Positions 26,631-37,678 of a DNA stretch of 64,000 nt are shown in pieces; the stretch's first letter is position 1, and each line of letters opens with the position of its first letter. The notes under the pieces were generated by a model. That model saw only the letters and a program-made list of their open reading frames with translations. It was not told where the DNA came from and did not search any database. The DNA comes from Gracilimonas sp034520725 (lineage in GTDB: Bacteria > Bacteroidota > Rhodothermia > Balneolales > Balneolaceae), in the NCBI GenBank assembly GCA_034520725.1, contig JAXHNH010000009.1, positions 13,646 to 77,645 on the forward strand, in the 5' to 3' direction. The translations under genes and the position numbers were made by a program.

Positions 26631-26880
26631 CAACGAGGTTGCTTAAAGATCCACCTACCATACTTGCTAATGAATTTTAGAATCAAATCCAGGTATATAT
26701 GAAAAATCTGGTGGTTATTCTGCAGCGTTGGCTCGTATTTACCCCTTAGGGGAAACCGAATTAGTTTCAAAATCAGCTGATTTTCTGGCAAGAATAAGAT
26801 AGCTGCCTGCGCAGAAATGACTTTAACGATCTTTTTCTTGAGTCGAACTACTGCTGGAAAGATGGTAGTTTTTCTTTTTT
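26631..26880. other. Non-coding segment upstream of feo region
   Basis: About 250 nt with no recognisable gene. It contains a small palindromic word near 26765-26785 (AAAATCAGCTGATTTT). The rest shows no repeat or RNA-like structure I can support. Confidence 0.35.
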
Positions 26881-27540
26881 AAAGTACGGTTTCAGGGAAA
26901 ACTTCTTCAAAACCATGCGGAGGTCGGTTAAGTGTCCAGGTTTCGAAATAGAAATGGCGTTCAGTGTTGAACTTCTTTCCATTGATGCTGAAAAAGCGAA
27001 AATGGTCCGGCACTAATTTTTGCAATGGAAAGAACATATCGCGATACACGTTCTTTTTGGAGAATATCTGAAGGTCAAAACCATCTTTTGACAGAACTTT
27101 GTAAATAACGATATGGCCGTGATCTATGGTTTTCCTTAACGCTTCTTTGTGGTAACCATTATCTGAATCCTTAATAATGTGAAGTTGAGATATATTCTCT
27201 GCGAAATCTTTCTCTTCAGTAAGTATGATAGTTTCTCCAATATCCAAAGCCTGTATTGCGTCCTTTAGTGAGGGGAATTGGGATTTGTGTGTGAAAATAT
27301 TTGTCCCCTTAAAAGCTGTCTCAAGTGCATTGATAAGTTCTTCGTAGGCTGAAAGAACATTTAATCCAAAACGCTCTTCATTCAGGTCGGTTCCGGTAAA
27401 GTAGAATCTGGAGTAGGTGGGGTCGGTTTCATGAAATCCTGAAGCGAAGAGGCCATTTGTTTTGGGCTTTCAGATGCTTTTCGTTTACTCAGTTTATCAA
27501 GTCTCTGATCGTGATGGAAAATGAGTTTGAAATCTTGCAT
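26881..27540 (-). pseudogene. Frameshifted second copy of the 222-residue unknown gene
   Basis: Nearly identical at the nucleotide level to 22314-22982 over about 620 nt, in the same orientation. It starts ATGCAAGATTTC at 27540 and then continues KLIFHHDQRLDKLSKRKASES. A 1-nt deletion near 27430 (GGTCGGTTTCATG here against GGTCAGGCTTCATA in the intact copy) breaks the frame, leaving an open C-terminal part of 122 codons. The extreme 5' and 3' ends differ between copies, which marks the edges of the duplicated or converted tract. Confidence 0.88.
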
Positions 27541-27756
27541 AAATTATTGTTTGAGTTGTGATATTTACAAGGTAGACTAATGAAATTAATGGAGTGCATG
27601 AAGAGAAGTACTTTGTCTAAATTTTATACTCTTTTACTATTTATAACATCCAATTTTTGTTTTGATGACAATTGTGATAACAATTTTTTATTGTTAGCTG
27701 TTAAAAATGTATAAGTATTTATAACTAGAGACAAAGTAATTTCCAAAAATAGATTT

Positions 27757-30663
27757 ATGGATATTAAGATCGTTGTGAAGCGTGTACTATTGATTATGGA
27801 TATTTAGCGTCTACGCCAACGAAGCATTTTCTCAAAACGAAGCAGTTCATATTTCTGGGAGGGTTTTCAGGTACGCGCAAAAGATTGATAGAAGACGCTT
27901 CAATACAAGTTTTGTCAATTGACTGGATGAACAATCTATAGAGGCATCTCCAACTAGAAAAAACGGTACGTTTGATTTCATTTTACTTACCAAATACCAT
28001 TTAAAATTATTATTACATGCATCATTTCGCCCATATGAAGTAGTTATAAATGAAAGAGAGGAGGGTAGAAATTTAAGCATACCTCTTAGACCAAATATTT
28101 TAGGTGAGGATGTTTTTGTTACGGCTCCTTTAGTGACTAGGGAGGAATTAAAAAAAGAACCAAAACCATTGATAAAATTAGTACAGTAGAGGATTCAACA
28201 GCTCGCTTCATTTGATGTTGAATCATTGGTGTCAACTCTAAGAGAAGTTGATGTTGGGGTTTAAAGTATGACGATGCAGTCGGTAAACACTCGGGGTTTC
28301 AATGCAAGCTGTAACAAACGATTTTTGCAGTTGACTGATGGAATTGATAATCAGGCTCCAGGTTTAAGTTTTCCTATTGGGAACCTTATGGGTTGCCGGA
28401 TTTAGATGTGGCATCAGTCGAAGTACTTCCCGGACCCTCTTCAACACAATATGGATCAAGTGCTTTAAAATGGAGTAATGATCATGACCGGTAGAGATCC
28501 ATTTGAGATTCAAATAATTCCACTTCCAAAGCAAAGACCGGTGTAAATGATTTTAACCTAAACGGAAGTACTTTTTTCTTGCTGATGGTAATGGGATGTA
28601 TAATTTTCAGGGAAGATACGCTAAGTCATTCGCTGATAAATTTGCAGTTAAAGTTACCGTGTTTTCACGCAGGGAACTCATTGCAATGCCGAAAATTATG
28701 ATAATATTGGTTACGGGCGAATTCTACAAGACACCCTGAGCAGCCCGTTATAATGGGGTAAATGTATATGGTGATGAAAGTTTTGTTTATCAACAAGTAT
28801 ATAGTGAAGCTGAAGCATATCGGGATCAATTTGGAATGATATAATTCCTCCGGCTCAATATGGTCCGGTTACAAGAACCGGATACCGGGAAGAGAACCTG
28901 GTTAATTACGATATTGAAACAATACGTGTTGCCGGAAATCTACAATATAAATTTACCGACAACTACCGTTTGAAAATTGGCGGGAAATATGGCCTAACAA
29001 ATTCTCTTTATACAGGTGATAGCAACATCGCCTTGAAGAATTTAGTATGTATCAAACGAATGTGGAATTAGCTCTTGAACAGGTTGAATATTTTGGGTTA
29101 TACAACATGGCAGAATTCCGGGAATTCATATGATGTTACATCTTTGGTTAAGTTCTTGATTCAGGCTGCCAAATCTGATACTGATTGGTATCGTGATTTT
29201 AGGGTAGCTTATGAAAACGGATTTCCGGTATTTGGAGTGCCACCAGGAAATGTTATAGAGGCCAGAAAATTTGCTGACAGTGGCAACACCTTATTGACAG
29301 GAAGAGAGGCGAACCCAAGATACGAGCCGGGTACCCCTGAGTTTCAACAAAAAGTAAATCAAATAATTAATAGCACTGATCCTGTGAAGGGTGCAGCAAT
29401 ACGAGACAACTCTCTACTTTATCACCTGCAATCGAATTATGAGTTACCTGAAGTTCTAACAAATACTGATTTTAGCATAGGTGCAAATTTTAGATACTAT
29501 GATATATTTTAGAGGTACAATTTTTCCAGACACGGCAGGAAATGACATTACAAATTATGAATATGGTATGTTCATAAGTATGGAGACAGCCCTACTCAAA
29601 GGCGATTTAAATATTAATTCAGCCGTTAGATTTGATAAAAATAAAAATTTTGAACCAAGATTAAGTCCTCAAACATCAATGAACTATAACATGAATGAGG
29701 ATCATTTTTTTAGATTTTCATTTCAGCACGGGTCCAGATACCCCGGAGTTCGAGAGCAATTTGTGAATAATAATTTAGGTTCGGCCTTACTGCTTGGCGG
29801 TTTGTCAGAAAATCTAGCTCAATATGATTTTCAAGAAAATGCCATTACTCTTGATGCCGTAAATGGATTTAATGAGGCTGTAAGTGAGCGATTAAACGAG
29901 TCTCCTAGTAGTCCCGAGGCCTATAACAGGTTCCAGGCAGAAATTGAAAATCTGCATATTCTTCAGGACGGAATCGTTCAAGCTGATCAGCTACTTAACA
30001 TAAATCCAGAGGTTGTAAATACTTTTGAGATCGGATATAAAAGATTATTTACGCCTGAATTATATCTTGACCTTAATTATTATGTAAGTTTTGATAAAGA
30101 TTTTATCGGAGTTACAAGAGAATTGTAAAACCCCGAACAAGTCCCACCGAAGATTTATTGGTGGCTTCAGGCCAAATAAATAGTAGCTTGGAAAGCGAAA
30201 AGGTATTATGTGTATAGCAATGCAAGGGATCAGTTAATGGTACAGGGAGCATCTTTTGCACTTGATTATATTTCCGGTGGGTTTCTTATGAGTTTAAATG
30301 GAAGTTATTCGAAGTTATTGCAGAAGTCTCAGATGATTCCCATAACACCTGGTTTTAACACTCCTCCATTTAAGATGAATTTTGAAATGGGGACATCGGG
30401 CGATCGCTGAAAATGTTGGGTTTAAAATGACCTACCGACTTAGAAGTCAATATTATTGGGAAAGCTCGTTTCTTGATGGGCCTATTGATACTTATGGGCA
30501 CTTTGATTTTCAATTTAATGTTGGAATACCAACTGTTCAAAGCACTATTAAATTCGGCGTTACAAATATTGGAATAAAAGAATATTACAATATTTATGGT
30601 GGTCCCTCAATTGGGTCAATATTGTTTGCTACGCTCAACTTTAATCCAAAAATGTTTCAGTAA
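27757..30663 (+). pseudogene. Decayed TonB-dependent receptor (carboxypeptidase-regulatory-like type)
   Basis: Fragments in all three plus frames line up as one gene. There is a signal-like start (MDIKIVVKRVLLIM), a CarboxypepD_reg-like domain (NEAVHISGRVF...IEDASIQVLS...KNGTFDF), a plug (SVNTRGFNAS, LTDGIDNQAPGLSFPIGN, ASVEVLPGPSSTQYGSSAL) and a barrel with open pieces at 29075-29512, 29481-30128, 30210-30410 and 30382-30663 ending in Phe-Gln. Lesions include in-frame stops at about 28186 (TAG) and 28262 (TAA), plus many 1- or 2-nt indels of both signs. The region is visibly AT-richer than its neighbours. Not translatable as one product. Confidence 0.88.
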
Positions 30664-30665
30664 TA

Positions 30666-32145
30666 ATGATGAATGTGAGAAAATACATTATTAGGAATTA
30701 CGATAGGCTTAATTTTAATCAGCGGTTGCTCTTATGAATTTCCATCATCAGCTTCTGAAACAGATTTCAATCTTGAAAATGCGAATTTAGAGTCAATGAC
30801 CATTTTGGGTAGTTCTATTTCTGCAGGTTTTATGGATGGCGCTTTGTATGGGAATGGACAGAAAGACTCATATGGTTCCTGATTGGCAGAATTGTTAGAG
30901 CTAGGATTATCTCAAAATATTCATACTCCATTAACTGTAAACAGTGAAAATGGATTTAATACATTTTTAGAGAATAATACCGGTAATGAAGGGAGGTTTT
31001 ACCTTTCATTCCAAAGTCCAACCGAAGACTGGCCGGTCGTTTTACTAAAGAAGGAAATCCAATTTCCGATTTCAATGGAGATCTTTCATCTGTAAGTAAC
31101 TTTAGCATACCTGGATTAAAAGTTTATCAGATCGACGATGCCTCATTGCTTTCAGGGAATCGTTATTATGATCGCATAACAGAAAAAGGAGCAAATCAAA
31201 GTATACTCGATTTAGCATTAAATAATAATCCTTCGATCTTAATACTGTAACCGGAACCGAGGACATTTTTGGTTATGCTATTTCAGGAGCTGTTGGTGAT
31301 ACCTGCTCCTGCTTCCATTTCAGCTTCAGATATTGATTTGACTTCAAAATCTATATTTGAGCAAGAGTTGAATGATGTAGTGGATAGAATAATGAATGAA
31401 TCCTCTGCAGATTTATTTTTATTAAATATTCCTGATCCATTAATTCTGCCATATTTTACAACTATATCTTGGTTCTATTCTTCTGAAGAATGGGAAGATA
31501 GTGGTTCGATAGTGGAATTCTTAGTGGGGTGTATGATTCTTTCAATACCCGAGTTCAAGAATACAATCAGGGTCAGGATTTCAGCGATCGCAGACCACTT
31601 ATTACATTTGATAGTGATGGTGGGCGTAGTTTTAGGGCAAAGGTAATTGAAGATGAATACTTAATTGATGCTACGGATAACCAAGGACAGGAAATACCTA
31701 AATGGCGGCAAATGTCAGACAGAGATTATTTTGCTTACAATGTTGAAAAAATTCACATTGAAAGTCTTGCGAATCCTCCTGTTTTAGGTTCTTATACGCC
31801 AATTCAAGATAGATATGTAAAAAGTAGAGGCGAAGCGGATCTAATTACAGAACGGAGGAATAGTTTTATTCTGACCGATTGCTAGCTATTGCCGGTAACA
31901 AACCCGTGTTCATTTAATAGAGCTTTGATAGCCTTTTAAAGTATTCGAGATCGACTAATAATGTACAATGGGGTGACATATAGTTTTGATTTTGATAATA
32001 GGGCAATCATACTCTGCCGATGGAATTACACATGAATGCCAGGGGACAAGCTTTATTGGCAAATGAAATCATCAAAGTATTTAACGATACTTTTGCTACA
32101 ACTATAGAATCAATCGATGTAATAATCAGAGAGGAACTGAAATAA
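30666..32145 (+). pseudogene. Decayed SGNH/GDSL-hydrolase-like lipoprotein
   Basis: It begins 2 nt after the receptor remnant. After a frameshift, GLILISGCSYEF gives a lipobox. MTILGSSISAGFMDGALYGNGQKDSYG resembles block I of GDSL esterases (GxSxSxG). The C-terminus contains DGI-H followed, after another frameshift, by MNARGQALLANEIIKVFN, matching the block V Asp-x-x-His region. Stops and indels are frequent, for example TGA at about 30879. It was probably co-transcribed with the receptor as an outer-membrane uptake pair. Family assignment is moderate; decay is clear. Confidence 0.75.
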
Positions 32146-32167
32146 CGAATCGAGTTCAATCTTCTCT

Positions 32168-33531
32168 TCATTTGAAACCGGTTGTGTGAATTCTGCCAAA
32201 TAACTCTTCAGCAAAACCTTCATGCTCCGGTTTCATAAATACACTTCTTAGGATCGTTACATCCTCGGAATCAACTTTGAAATTCGGAGTGAAGTTTAGT
32301 GAAAGCTTTGGCCGGAATCCGATATAAGGAAAGGTAAAAAGACTGTTCCTTCATTCCATGATCAAAGATCTCTTTAGACGTTTCGAAGAGATCTGCTGAA
32401 GTAGTTTATACATCTGAGGGAAAATAGCCCAGGATATCAAGTTCAGGTTTTTTGTAAGAGGTTTAAATTTTGAACTTGAATTGGTCAGTATCATGCATCT
32501 TGAGTGCTGCATTGCGACACTTGGCAAGAATTGGCCCAAATCCATCTTTCTCCTTTCTAATGGGAACAACTGGCAGTGTTGCCCAGAAGCGCTGACAGCC
32601 GCTGCTCCAGCCCTGGAACATTCCAGGCTGATCTCTCCCAGATGGAGATCTTCCGAAGTAAAATAAGTATAAGGAGAGTCATGTTTATAAAACTTTCCAA
32701 CACGCAGGATCTTTAAATAGCACACATCCACAACCATAAGGCTGAAGTCCGTGTTTATGTGGATCAACGACGATACTATCGGCGTGTCCTGCATCAAATT
32801 CCAGGAAGTTCCGTCAATTAGTTCAGTATCTTTCAGTGTTCGAAAAAACCTCCGTATGCAGCGTCAATATGGATCCGTATGCCATGCTCGTTGGCCCATG
32901 GAAGAATCTGATCCAGTGGTTCCACCTCACCAAGTCCGGTAGTGCCTAAGTGTGACCACCATAGTGCCGATCTCGTCTGGATCGACAGCATTCAGGTCAA
33001 AGGTTCCATTCATCTGACACCGGGATCTTGACTCCTTCAACCCTAAGAACAGAGCACATGCGTTCATGCGTATAATGTGCCTGTTCAGAAAACGCGATCT
33101 TTTTATGTGGATGAGATTCGCGGGCTATCCAAAGGGCCTCAAGGTTCGCAATGGTACCGCTGGCAGTCAGGTGTCCCAGATAAGTATCACCGTAACCAAA
33201 AAAACGAGCCAGTTCAGCAACGGCTTCTTTTTCCATTTCTGAGGATGGTGGCCCGCCATCCAGCGCATGATTATTTGGGTTGATAGACATTGCCATGGCG
33301 TAGGCCGCCCAAGCTAATGGGTGAGGAGGTTTGAGCATCTGTCCGGCATAGGATGGGTGCTCAAAAGGATAATTGCACTTTAAACGCTGAGTCAAATGAG
33401 TGAAAACTTCATTCGCTTTTTCTTTCTGAAACACTCAGAGACTCGTCGGGCGTCCAATTACCAAATGAATCGATCCATTCGTTAATGGATTGAATACCAT
33501 TTCGCAGTGATTTTTCGGAGAGAGTATCCAT
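32168..33531 (-). pseudogene. Decayed group II PLP-dependent decarboxylase
   Basis: The minus-strand ATG at 33531 overlaps the stop of the DUF3078 gene (TAATG). Reading frames join as MDTLSEKSLRNGIQSINEWI, then after a frameshift VFQKEKANEVFTH, then PPHPLAWAAYAMAMSI and LTASGTIANLEALWIARESH. The PLP-lysine motif VDPHKHGLQPYGCG is near 32720-32760, followed by LGEISLECSRAG and a C-terminus matching the fragment fused to pyrF at 23.0 kb. At least four frame changes make it non-functional. The substrate of the ancestral enzyme cannot be told. Confidence 0.87.
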
Positions 33532-34406
33532 TAGTACAAGCTAACTGAGATTCCTGCTGAAAGAACCTGCTTTAACTGAATTTCACTGGAAAAATCGTTG
33601 TCATATCTCAATTCAAACTGAAAGGAAGCACTTATAAGGCTGTTAATTTTTCCAACCAGTTCATTGCCCCACATAACATCTGTTTCATCAATTGGTATCA
33701 AAAAGTTAGTGAAGGTTTCCAGTCCACTCGTATATAGAATATTTTCAAAAACTTCCTTCTCGTAATAAATACCGGTTGTCAAACCACCCTCAGACCTGAA
33801 ATTATCACCCGGGTCAAGTCCATATTGGGGAGCCAGGGCATCTTCTGTGACAAATGTCTGTTTCAACCCAAGACCCGCTTCAAATATTATGGCTGGTGCG
33901 GGTTTGTAAGATAAACCCACGCTTTCAGAAAGATAACCCGGAGCCATAAAGTTAGAGATCAGAATATCAGGATCGCTATCGATTTCACCATATTCAAAAC
34001 CACGGTCAAACTGTGTTCTAAAAATAATGGTAGCATAACTTGAAAGAGTACCGTCTTTCCTGAACAGATAATTAAATCTGTTTGTAATAGAGATCAGGTC
34101 ATCAGTTTTGCGAACACCATCATCCTTCACTTTGGATTGGCCGTATTTCAGATTGGTTCTGAATCCATAGCTATACAGGCCCTTTCTAAACATCAGTGTG
34201 TAAACGGATGAAGCTGTTCCACTGAGCGTGCTAACACCACCCTGAGACCAGTTGCTATAGGCAGCTTGCGAACCGTTCATATTTGCCACCCATGATTGAG
34301 CCCAGCCACTGAGGGTATCAGGAACAGAGACATTTTGTGCCTTTGCGGTAGCGCTGAATACCAGCATTAAGGCTAGAATGGTAAATTTTTTGATCAATTT
34401 ATTCAT
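33531..34406 (-). CDS. DUF3078-type outer-membrane protein
   Basis: A 291-residue exported protein. The signal peptide ends TAKAQ (about residue 23). The motif SQAAYSNWSQGGVSTLSGTA, with alternating-strand segments after it, is typical of DUF3078, a Bacteroidota beta-barrel-like family of unknown function. The C-terminal residue pattern (SAGISVSLY) fits an outer-membrane barrel. It lies 13 nt after the pyrR-like gene and was once translationally coupled to the now broken decarboxylase. Confidence 0.85.
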   Translation of the reverse strand: MNKLIKKFTILALMLVFSATAKAQNVSVPDTLSGWAQSWVANMNGSQAAYSNWSQGGVSTLSGTASSVYTLMFRKGLYSYGFRTNLKYGQSKVKDDGVRKTDDLISITNRFNYLFRKDGTLSSYATIIFRTQFDRGFEYGEIDSDPDILISNFMAPGYLSESVGLSYKPAPAIIFEAGLGLKQTFVTEDALAPQYGLDPGDNFRSEGGLTTGIYYEKEVFENILYTSGLETFTNFLIPIDETDVMWGNELVGKINSLISASFQFELRYDNDFSSEIQLKQVLSAGISVSLY

Positions 34407-34419
34407 GAAATCTTGTAGG

Positions 34420-34914
34420 TTAATTTTTAAAAAGAACAGCTTCTTTTAGTTTCGAATCTTTGAGCATGACTTCAATATGCTCACCTGTTTTGGTCGGCAC
34501 CGTCATACCGGTAAGGTCTGAGGATAAAGGATATTTTCTATGACCACGATCTATCAAAACGGCGATCTTAATAGATGCGGGATCGTAGATGGAGGCCACA
34601 GCAGAGACTGCTTCAAACATAGTCTTGCCTGAGAAGATCACGTCATCTACTAGTATGACCTGCTTATCACTACAATCCGGTAATGATGTTCCCGGATTAT
34701 TATCAGCTACATTGAAGTTGTGAACTTTCACCTCTTCGTCTATGATCTCAGAGATATTTTCAGCGATTTCGTTAGCCGTTGCCAAACCCCGTTTATTCAA
34801 GCCTATGATCACTAAATTTTCATTAACGGGCGATTTTTCCAGGATCTGAATTGCCAACCGTTTTAAAGTACGTTCAATTCGCGCCCGATCCATTAAGGTA
34901 TATTGCTTGCTCAT
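34420..34914 (-). CDS. pyrR: PyrR-like phosphoribosyltransferase
   Basis: A 164-residue type I PRTase. The PRPP loop VILVDDVIFSGKTM and the following VLIDRGHRKYPLSSDLTGMTVPT match PyrR, a uracil phosphoribosyltransferase that in some bacteria is also an RNA-binding attenuator of pyr genes. Here it is not next to pyr genes and no PyrR-type leader is obvious, so a regulatory role is uncertain. It is divergent from the ytxH-like gene. Confidence 0.82.
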   Translation of the reverse strand: MSKQYTLMDRARIERTLKRLAIQILEKSPVNENLVIIGLNKRGLATANEIAENISEIIDEEVKVHNFNVADNNPGTSLPDCSDKQVILVDDVIFSGKTMFEAVSAVASIYDPASIKIAVLIDRGHRKYPLSSDLTGMTVPTKTGEHIEVMLKDSKLKEAVLFKN

Positions 34915-35037
34915 AATCTTATTTTAAATTCTAACAAAGGTAATGTTTTCTGTACTTAGTGTTAAAATCATTACCAAAAATAAGCCGAAAAATTGTTACC
35001 TTAACAGTGTTAATCGTAACGTAAATGATGGAGAGAT

Positions 35038-35349
35038 ATGAAAAGTGGAATTGGAACACTATTAGTGGGAGCCACAGCTTTTGCAGGTGGGGTACTAGCA
35101 GGATTATTAATAACACCTAAAAGTGGCCGGGAAAACATAAAGTGGGTGAAAAACCAAAGTGAAGAAACCAAGCAATGGCTTGAAACTACCGGTAGAAAAC
35201 TCAGAGAAGACGGGGAAAAAAGAGTAGATCGATTTTCAGAAGGAATCAAAAAATCACTGAAAGATTCATTGCCAGACTTATACGAAGCCACAGAAGATCT
35301 TGATTTTTCAGAAAAAGAGGAGATAGAAGAAATCACCAAGCATGGGTGA
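35038..35349 (+). CDS. YtxH-domain protein
   Basis: A 103-residue protein with an N-terminal membrane helix (TLLVGATAFAGGVLAGLLIT) followed by PKSGRENI, the usual YtxH signature, and a charged helical tail likely to form a coiled coil. The family is linked to general stress but has no defined activity. Its end overlaps the DUF2851 start by 8 nt. Confidence 0.85.
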   Translation: MKSGIGTLLVGATAFAGGVLAGLLITPKSGRENIKWVKNQSEETKQWLETTGRKLREDGEKRVDRFSEGIKKSLKDSLPDLYEATEDLDFSEKEEIEEITKHG

Positions 35350-36505
35350 TCTTGGTTTTCAATATTCTGAAGCCTTTCTTCAGTGGATATGGGAAAATGG
35401 GCTTTTCGACCATGCCGGTTTGCATACCGAGTGTGGGAAGTCCGTGCAGATTTTGGAAGCCGGTGAGTTAAATAAAACCGACGGTCCAGATTTTAGAGCC
35501 TCCCGAATAGTCATAGATGAAATAATGTGGCATGGAGATGTTGAGCTGCATCTCAGGAGTAAAGATTGGTATGCTCACGCTCATCATAACGATACCAATT
35601 TTGATACGGTTTTTTTACACGTCATTGTAGAAGGTAAATCAGAGCAAGTGACTACCCAAAATGGGAGTAAGCCCTTTACACTAAATTTAGGACCCTACCT
35701 TTCAAATAATCTGAAGGTTTTTTTAAAAAGCTTTGAAGATAGAAAGACCTTGCCATGCTCCGGTAATCTGAATTTCATATCAGAAGAGGTATTTCATAAG
35801 CAGCTTGAAAAAGCACATTCAGAATATCTGGAAAAGAAAACGAATGATTTTCTGTCTCTGTATGATCCTGAAGTACTACCATCAGAAGCCTGGAAGAAAG
35901 CATTAATTTTATCCGTTTGGGATGGTTTGGGAATCACTCATAATCGTAAGCCAATGAGAATGACGGGTGAGAGACTTCTTGCCATATGGGATGGAGCTTT
36001 ATCTGAAGAGGGAGTTAAATTGGCTCTAAAGGAGGCTGGGCTTGGCGAAAGTTCTGATCCGGTCTGGAACATGAAAGCTGTAAGGCCTGCAAATCACCCT
36101 GAAAAAAGGATAAAAGAAGCTGTACGTATGACTTTTGAAATATTGAACACGCCATTTGAAAACTTTCTCAGTAAAGATAGTATAGGTCTTTGGGAAAAAT
36201 GGTGCAAAAACTGTGAAATCATAGGTTCTTCCCGGATGAAGATCCTATTCGGAACCGTATATCTTCCGGCGCTCTATGTGTCAGGGATGTTGTTCGCCCA
36301 TCAGGGTTTGAAAGAAAAGGTTCGCGCAACATGGAGTGATCTGAAAACGCCAATTCCACGATCACTGCTCAAAAAATTCAAAGCCCTTCAACTGAATACT
36401 GATAATTATAGCAGGAAATTAGGTTCTATTCATCAATTGAAATCATATTGCAAGCCAAGGAAGTGTTCTGAATGTTTTGTTTTAAAAAATGCGATTCAGT
36501 CTTGA
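35342..36505 (+). CDS. DUF2851 family protein
   Basis: A 387-residue soluble protein. GPDFRASRIVIDEIMWHGDVELHLRSKDW is the hallmark of DUF2851, whose function is unknown; I infer a nuclease-like fold only from the acidic/His pattern. The C-terminus carries CKPRKCSECFVL, a Cys cluster also common in the family. It is translationally coupled to the YtxH gene by overlap. The tRNA promoter begins at its 3' end. Confidence 0.8.
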   Translation: MGDLGFQYSEAFLQWIWENGLFDHAGLHTECGKSVQILEAGELNKTDGPDFRASRIVIDEIMWHGDVELHLRSKDWYAHAHHNDTNFDTVFLHVIVEGKSEQVTTQNGSKPFTLNLGPYLSNNLKVFLKSFEDRKTLPCSGNLNFISEEVFHKQLEKAHSEYLEKKTNDFLSLYDPEVLPSEAWKKALILSVWDGLGITHNRKPMRMTGERLLAIWDGALSEEGVKLALKEAGLGESSDPVWNMKAVRPANHPEKRIKEAVRMTFEILNTPFENFLSKDSIGLWEKWCKNCEIIGSSRMKILFGTVYLPALYVSGMLFAHQGLKEKVRATWSDLKTPIPRSLLKKFKALQLNTDNYSRKLGSIHQLKSYCKPRKCSECFVLKNAIQS

Positions 36506-36532
36506 TTGCTTTTAAAGTGATTTCTATCTTTG
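36502..36532 (+). promoter_or_regulatory. Promoter of tRNA-Gln
   Basis: TATCTTTG at 36525-36532 matches the Bacteroidota -7 consensus. A TTG at 36502-36504, 20 nt upstream, fits the -33 box. It lies about 20 nt before the mature tRNA 5' end. Confidence 0.65.
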
Positions 36533-36553
36533 GGGTCTGTCAATGATATGAAA

Positions 36554-36624
36554 TGCCCGGTCGTCTAATGGCAGGACACCTGGTTTTGGTCCAGGCAGTG
36601 GGGGTTCGAATCCTCCCCGGGCAA
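36554..36624 (+). tRNA. tRNA-Gln (anticodon TTG)
   Basis: A full 71-nt cloverleaf. The acceptor arms TGCCCGG and CCGGGCA pair perfectly, with discriminator A. The anticodon stem CCTGG/CCAGG encloses TTTTGGT (anticodon TTG). The T loop is TTCGAAT on a 5-bp stem with one G-T pair. CCA is not encoded. Confidence 0.96.
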
Positions 36625-36635
36625 CAACATTTATT

Positions 36636-36663
36636 AAAGGATGACTGTAAAGCCATCCTTTTT
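36636..36663 (+). terminator. Terminator after tRNA-Gln
   Basis: AAAGGATG and CATCCTTT form an 8-bp stem with a 10-nt loop, running into TT and AT-rich sequence. It is placed 11 nt after the tRNA. Confidence 0.7.
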
Positions 36664-36726
36664 ATTTATTGATCAATAATTGGAAGATCATATCTTCTGG
36701 AATAACCTGAATCGAAAGCCTGCATA

Positions 36727-37659
36727 GTGGATACACCTCTGGCGATATTTTCCGGCACAAGTAACCCGGCTTTAGCAAGAGCAATTGCTGAAGAGTATGG
36801 AACATCATTAGGTGAGCTAACCATCAAGAAGTTTTCTGACGGGGAGCAATATGTTAAGTATGAGCAGAGCATCAGGGGAGAGGATATTTTTGTTATACAG
36901 TCAACTCCACCTCCTGGTGACAACATTATAGAATTGCTTTTACTGCTTGACGCTGCAAAACGGGCTTCGGTAAAACGAGTGACAGCAGTTATTCCTTACT
37001 TTGGATATGCCCGCCAGGATCGAAAGGATCAGCCAAGGGTGTCGATCGGTTCAAAACTGATGGCAAATTTGTTAGTTAAGGCCGGTGCAGATCGTATTCT
37101 TACAATGGATCTGCATGCTGCTCAAATACAAGGATTTTTTGATATCCCACTGGATCATCTTTACGCCAGCCGGGCTTTTATTGATCACTTTACCTCAAAC
37201 CCAATAAATAATCTGGTGGTTGTTGCACCAGATGTTGGTAGTCTTAAAATGGCAAGGGCCTACTCCAAAAAATTGGATGCAACCCTGGCGTTTATTGATA
37301 AAAGACGACCAAAAGCCAATGAGTCTGAGATTATGAATCTAATTGGTGAGGTAGAAGGAAAGAATGTGTTAATAGTCGATGATTTGATCGACACTGCCGG
37401 AACACTTACAAATGCAGCTGCCGCTCTGAAAGAAAGAGGGGCTCTGAGTATTAAAGCTATTTGTACACATCCGATACTATCGGGACCGGCATTTCAGCGA
37501 ATTGAAGATTCGCCAATTGACGAGTTGTTAGTAACTGATACTGTTCAGCTTCGCCAGCCTTCTGATAAGATAAAGGTGTTGAGCGTAGCGAATATCTTTG
37601 CTGAAGCTATACAACGTATTCACACTAACGACACAATCAGTGCACTGTTTGATAATTAA
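36727..37659 (+). CDS. prs: Ribose-phosphate pyrophosphokinase
   Basis: Makes PRPP from ribose-5-phosphate and ATP. It is 310 residues, class I. Motifs are the N-terminal IFSGTSNPALA, YFGYARQDRK (ATP/flexible region), the metal-binding DLHAAQIQGFFD and the PRPP loop VLIVDDLIDTAGT. The start is GTG at 36727, because no ATG gives the conserved N-terminal strand. It heads the classical prs-rplY-pth cluster. Confidence 0.96.
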   Translation: MDTPLAIFSGTSNPALARAIAEEYGTSLGELTIKKFSDGEQYVKYEQSIRGEDIFVIQSTPPPGDNIIELLLLLDAAKRASVKRVTAVIPYFGYARQDRKDQPRVSIGSKLMANLLVKAGADRILTMDLHAAQIQGFFDIPLDHLYASRAFIDHFTSNPINNLVVVAPDVGSLKMARAYSKKLDATLAFIDKRRPKANESEIMNLIGEVEGKNVLIVDDLIDTAGTLTNAAAALKERGALSIKAICTHPILSGPAFQRIEDSPIDELLVTDTVQLRQPSDKIKVLSVANIFAEAIQRIHTNDTISALFDN

Positions 37660-37678
37660 TGATTAAGGTAAACGCATT

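Noticed and set aside
27599..27715. Short ORF MKRSTLSKFYTLLLF upstream of the TonB remnant
   Set aside because: It looks signal-like but stops after about 38 codons and has no conserved continuation; possibly a fragment, not supportable as a gene.
27757..30663. Programmed frameshifting in the TonB receptor
   Set aside because: It has in-frame stops and indels of both signs at many places, which fits decay rather than recoding.
34915..35037. PyrR-binding attenuator
   Set aside because: The gap between pyrR and ytxH shows no anti-antiterminator loop or terminator pair.
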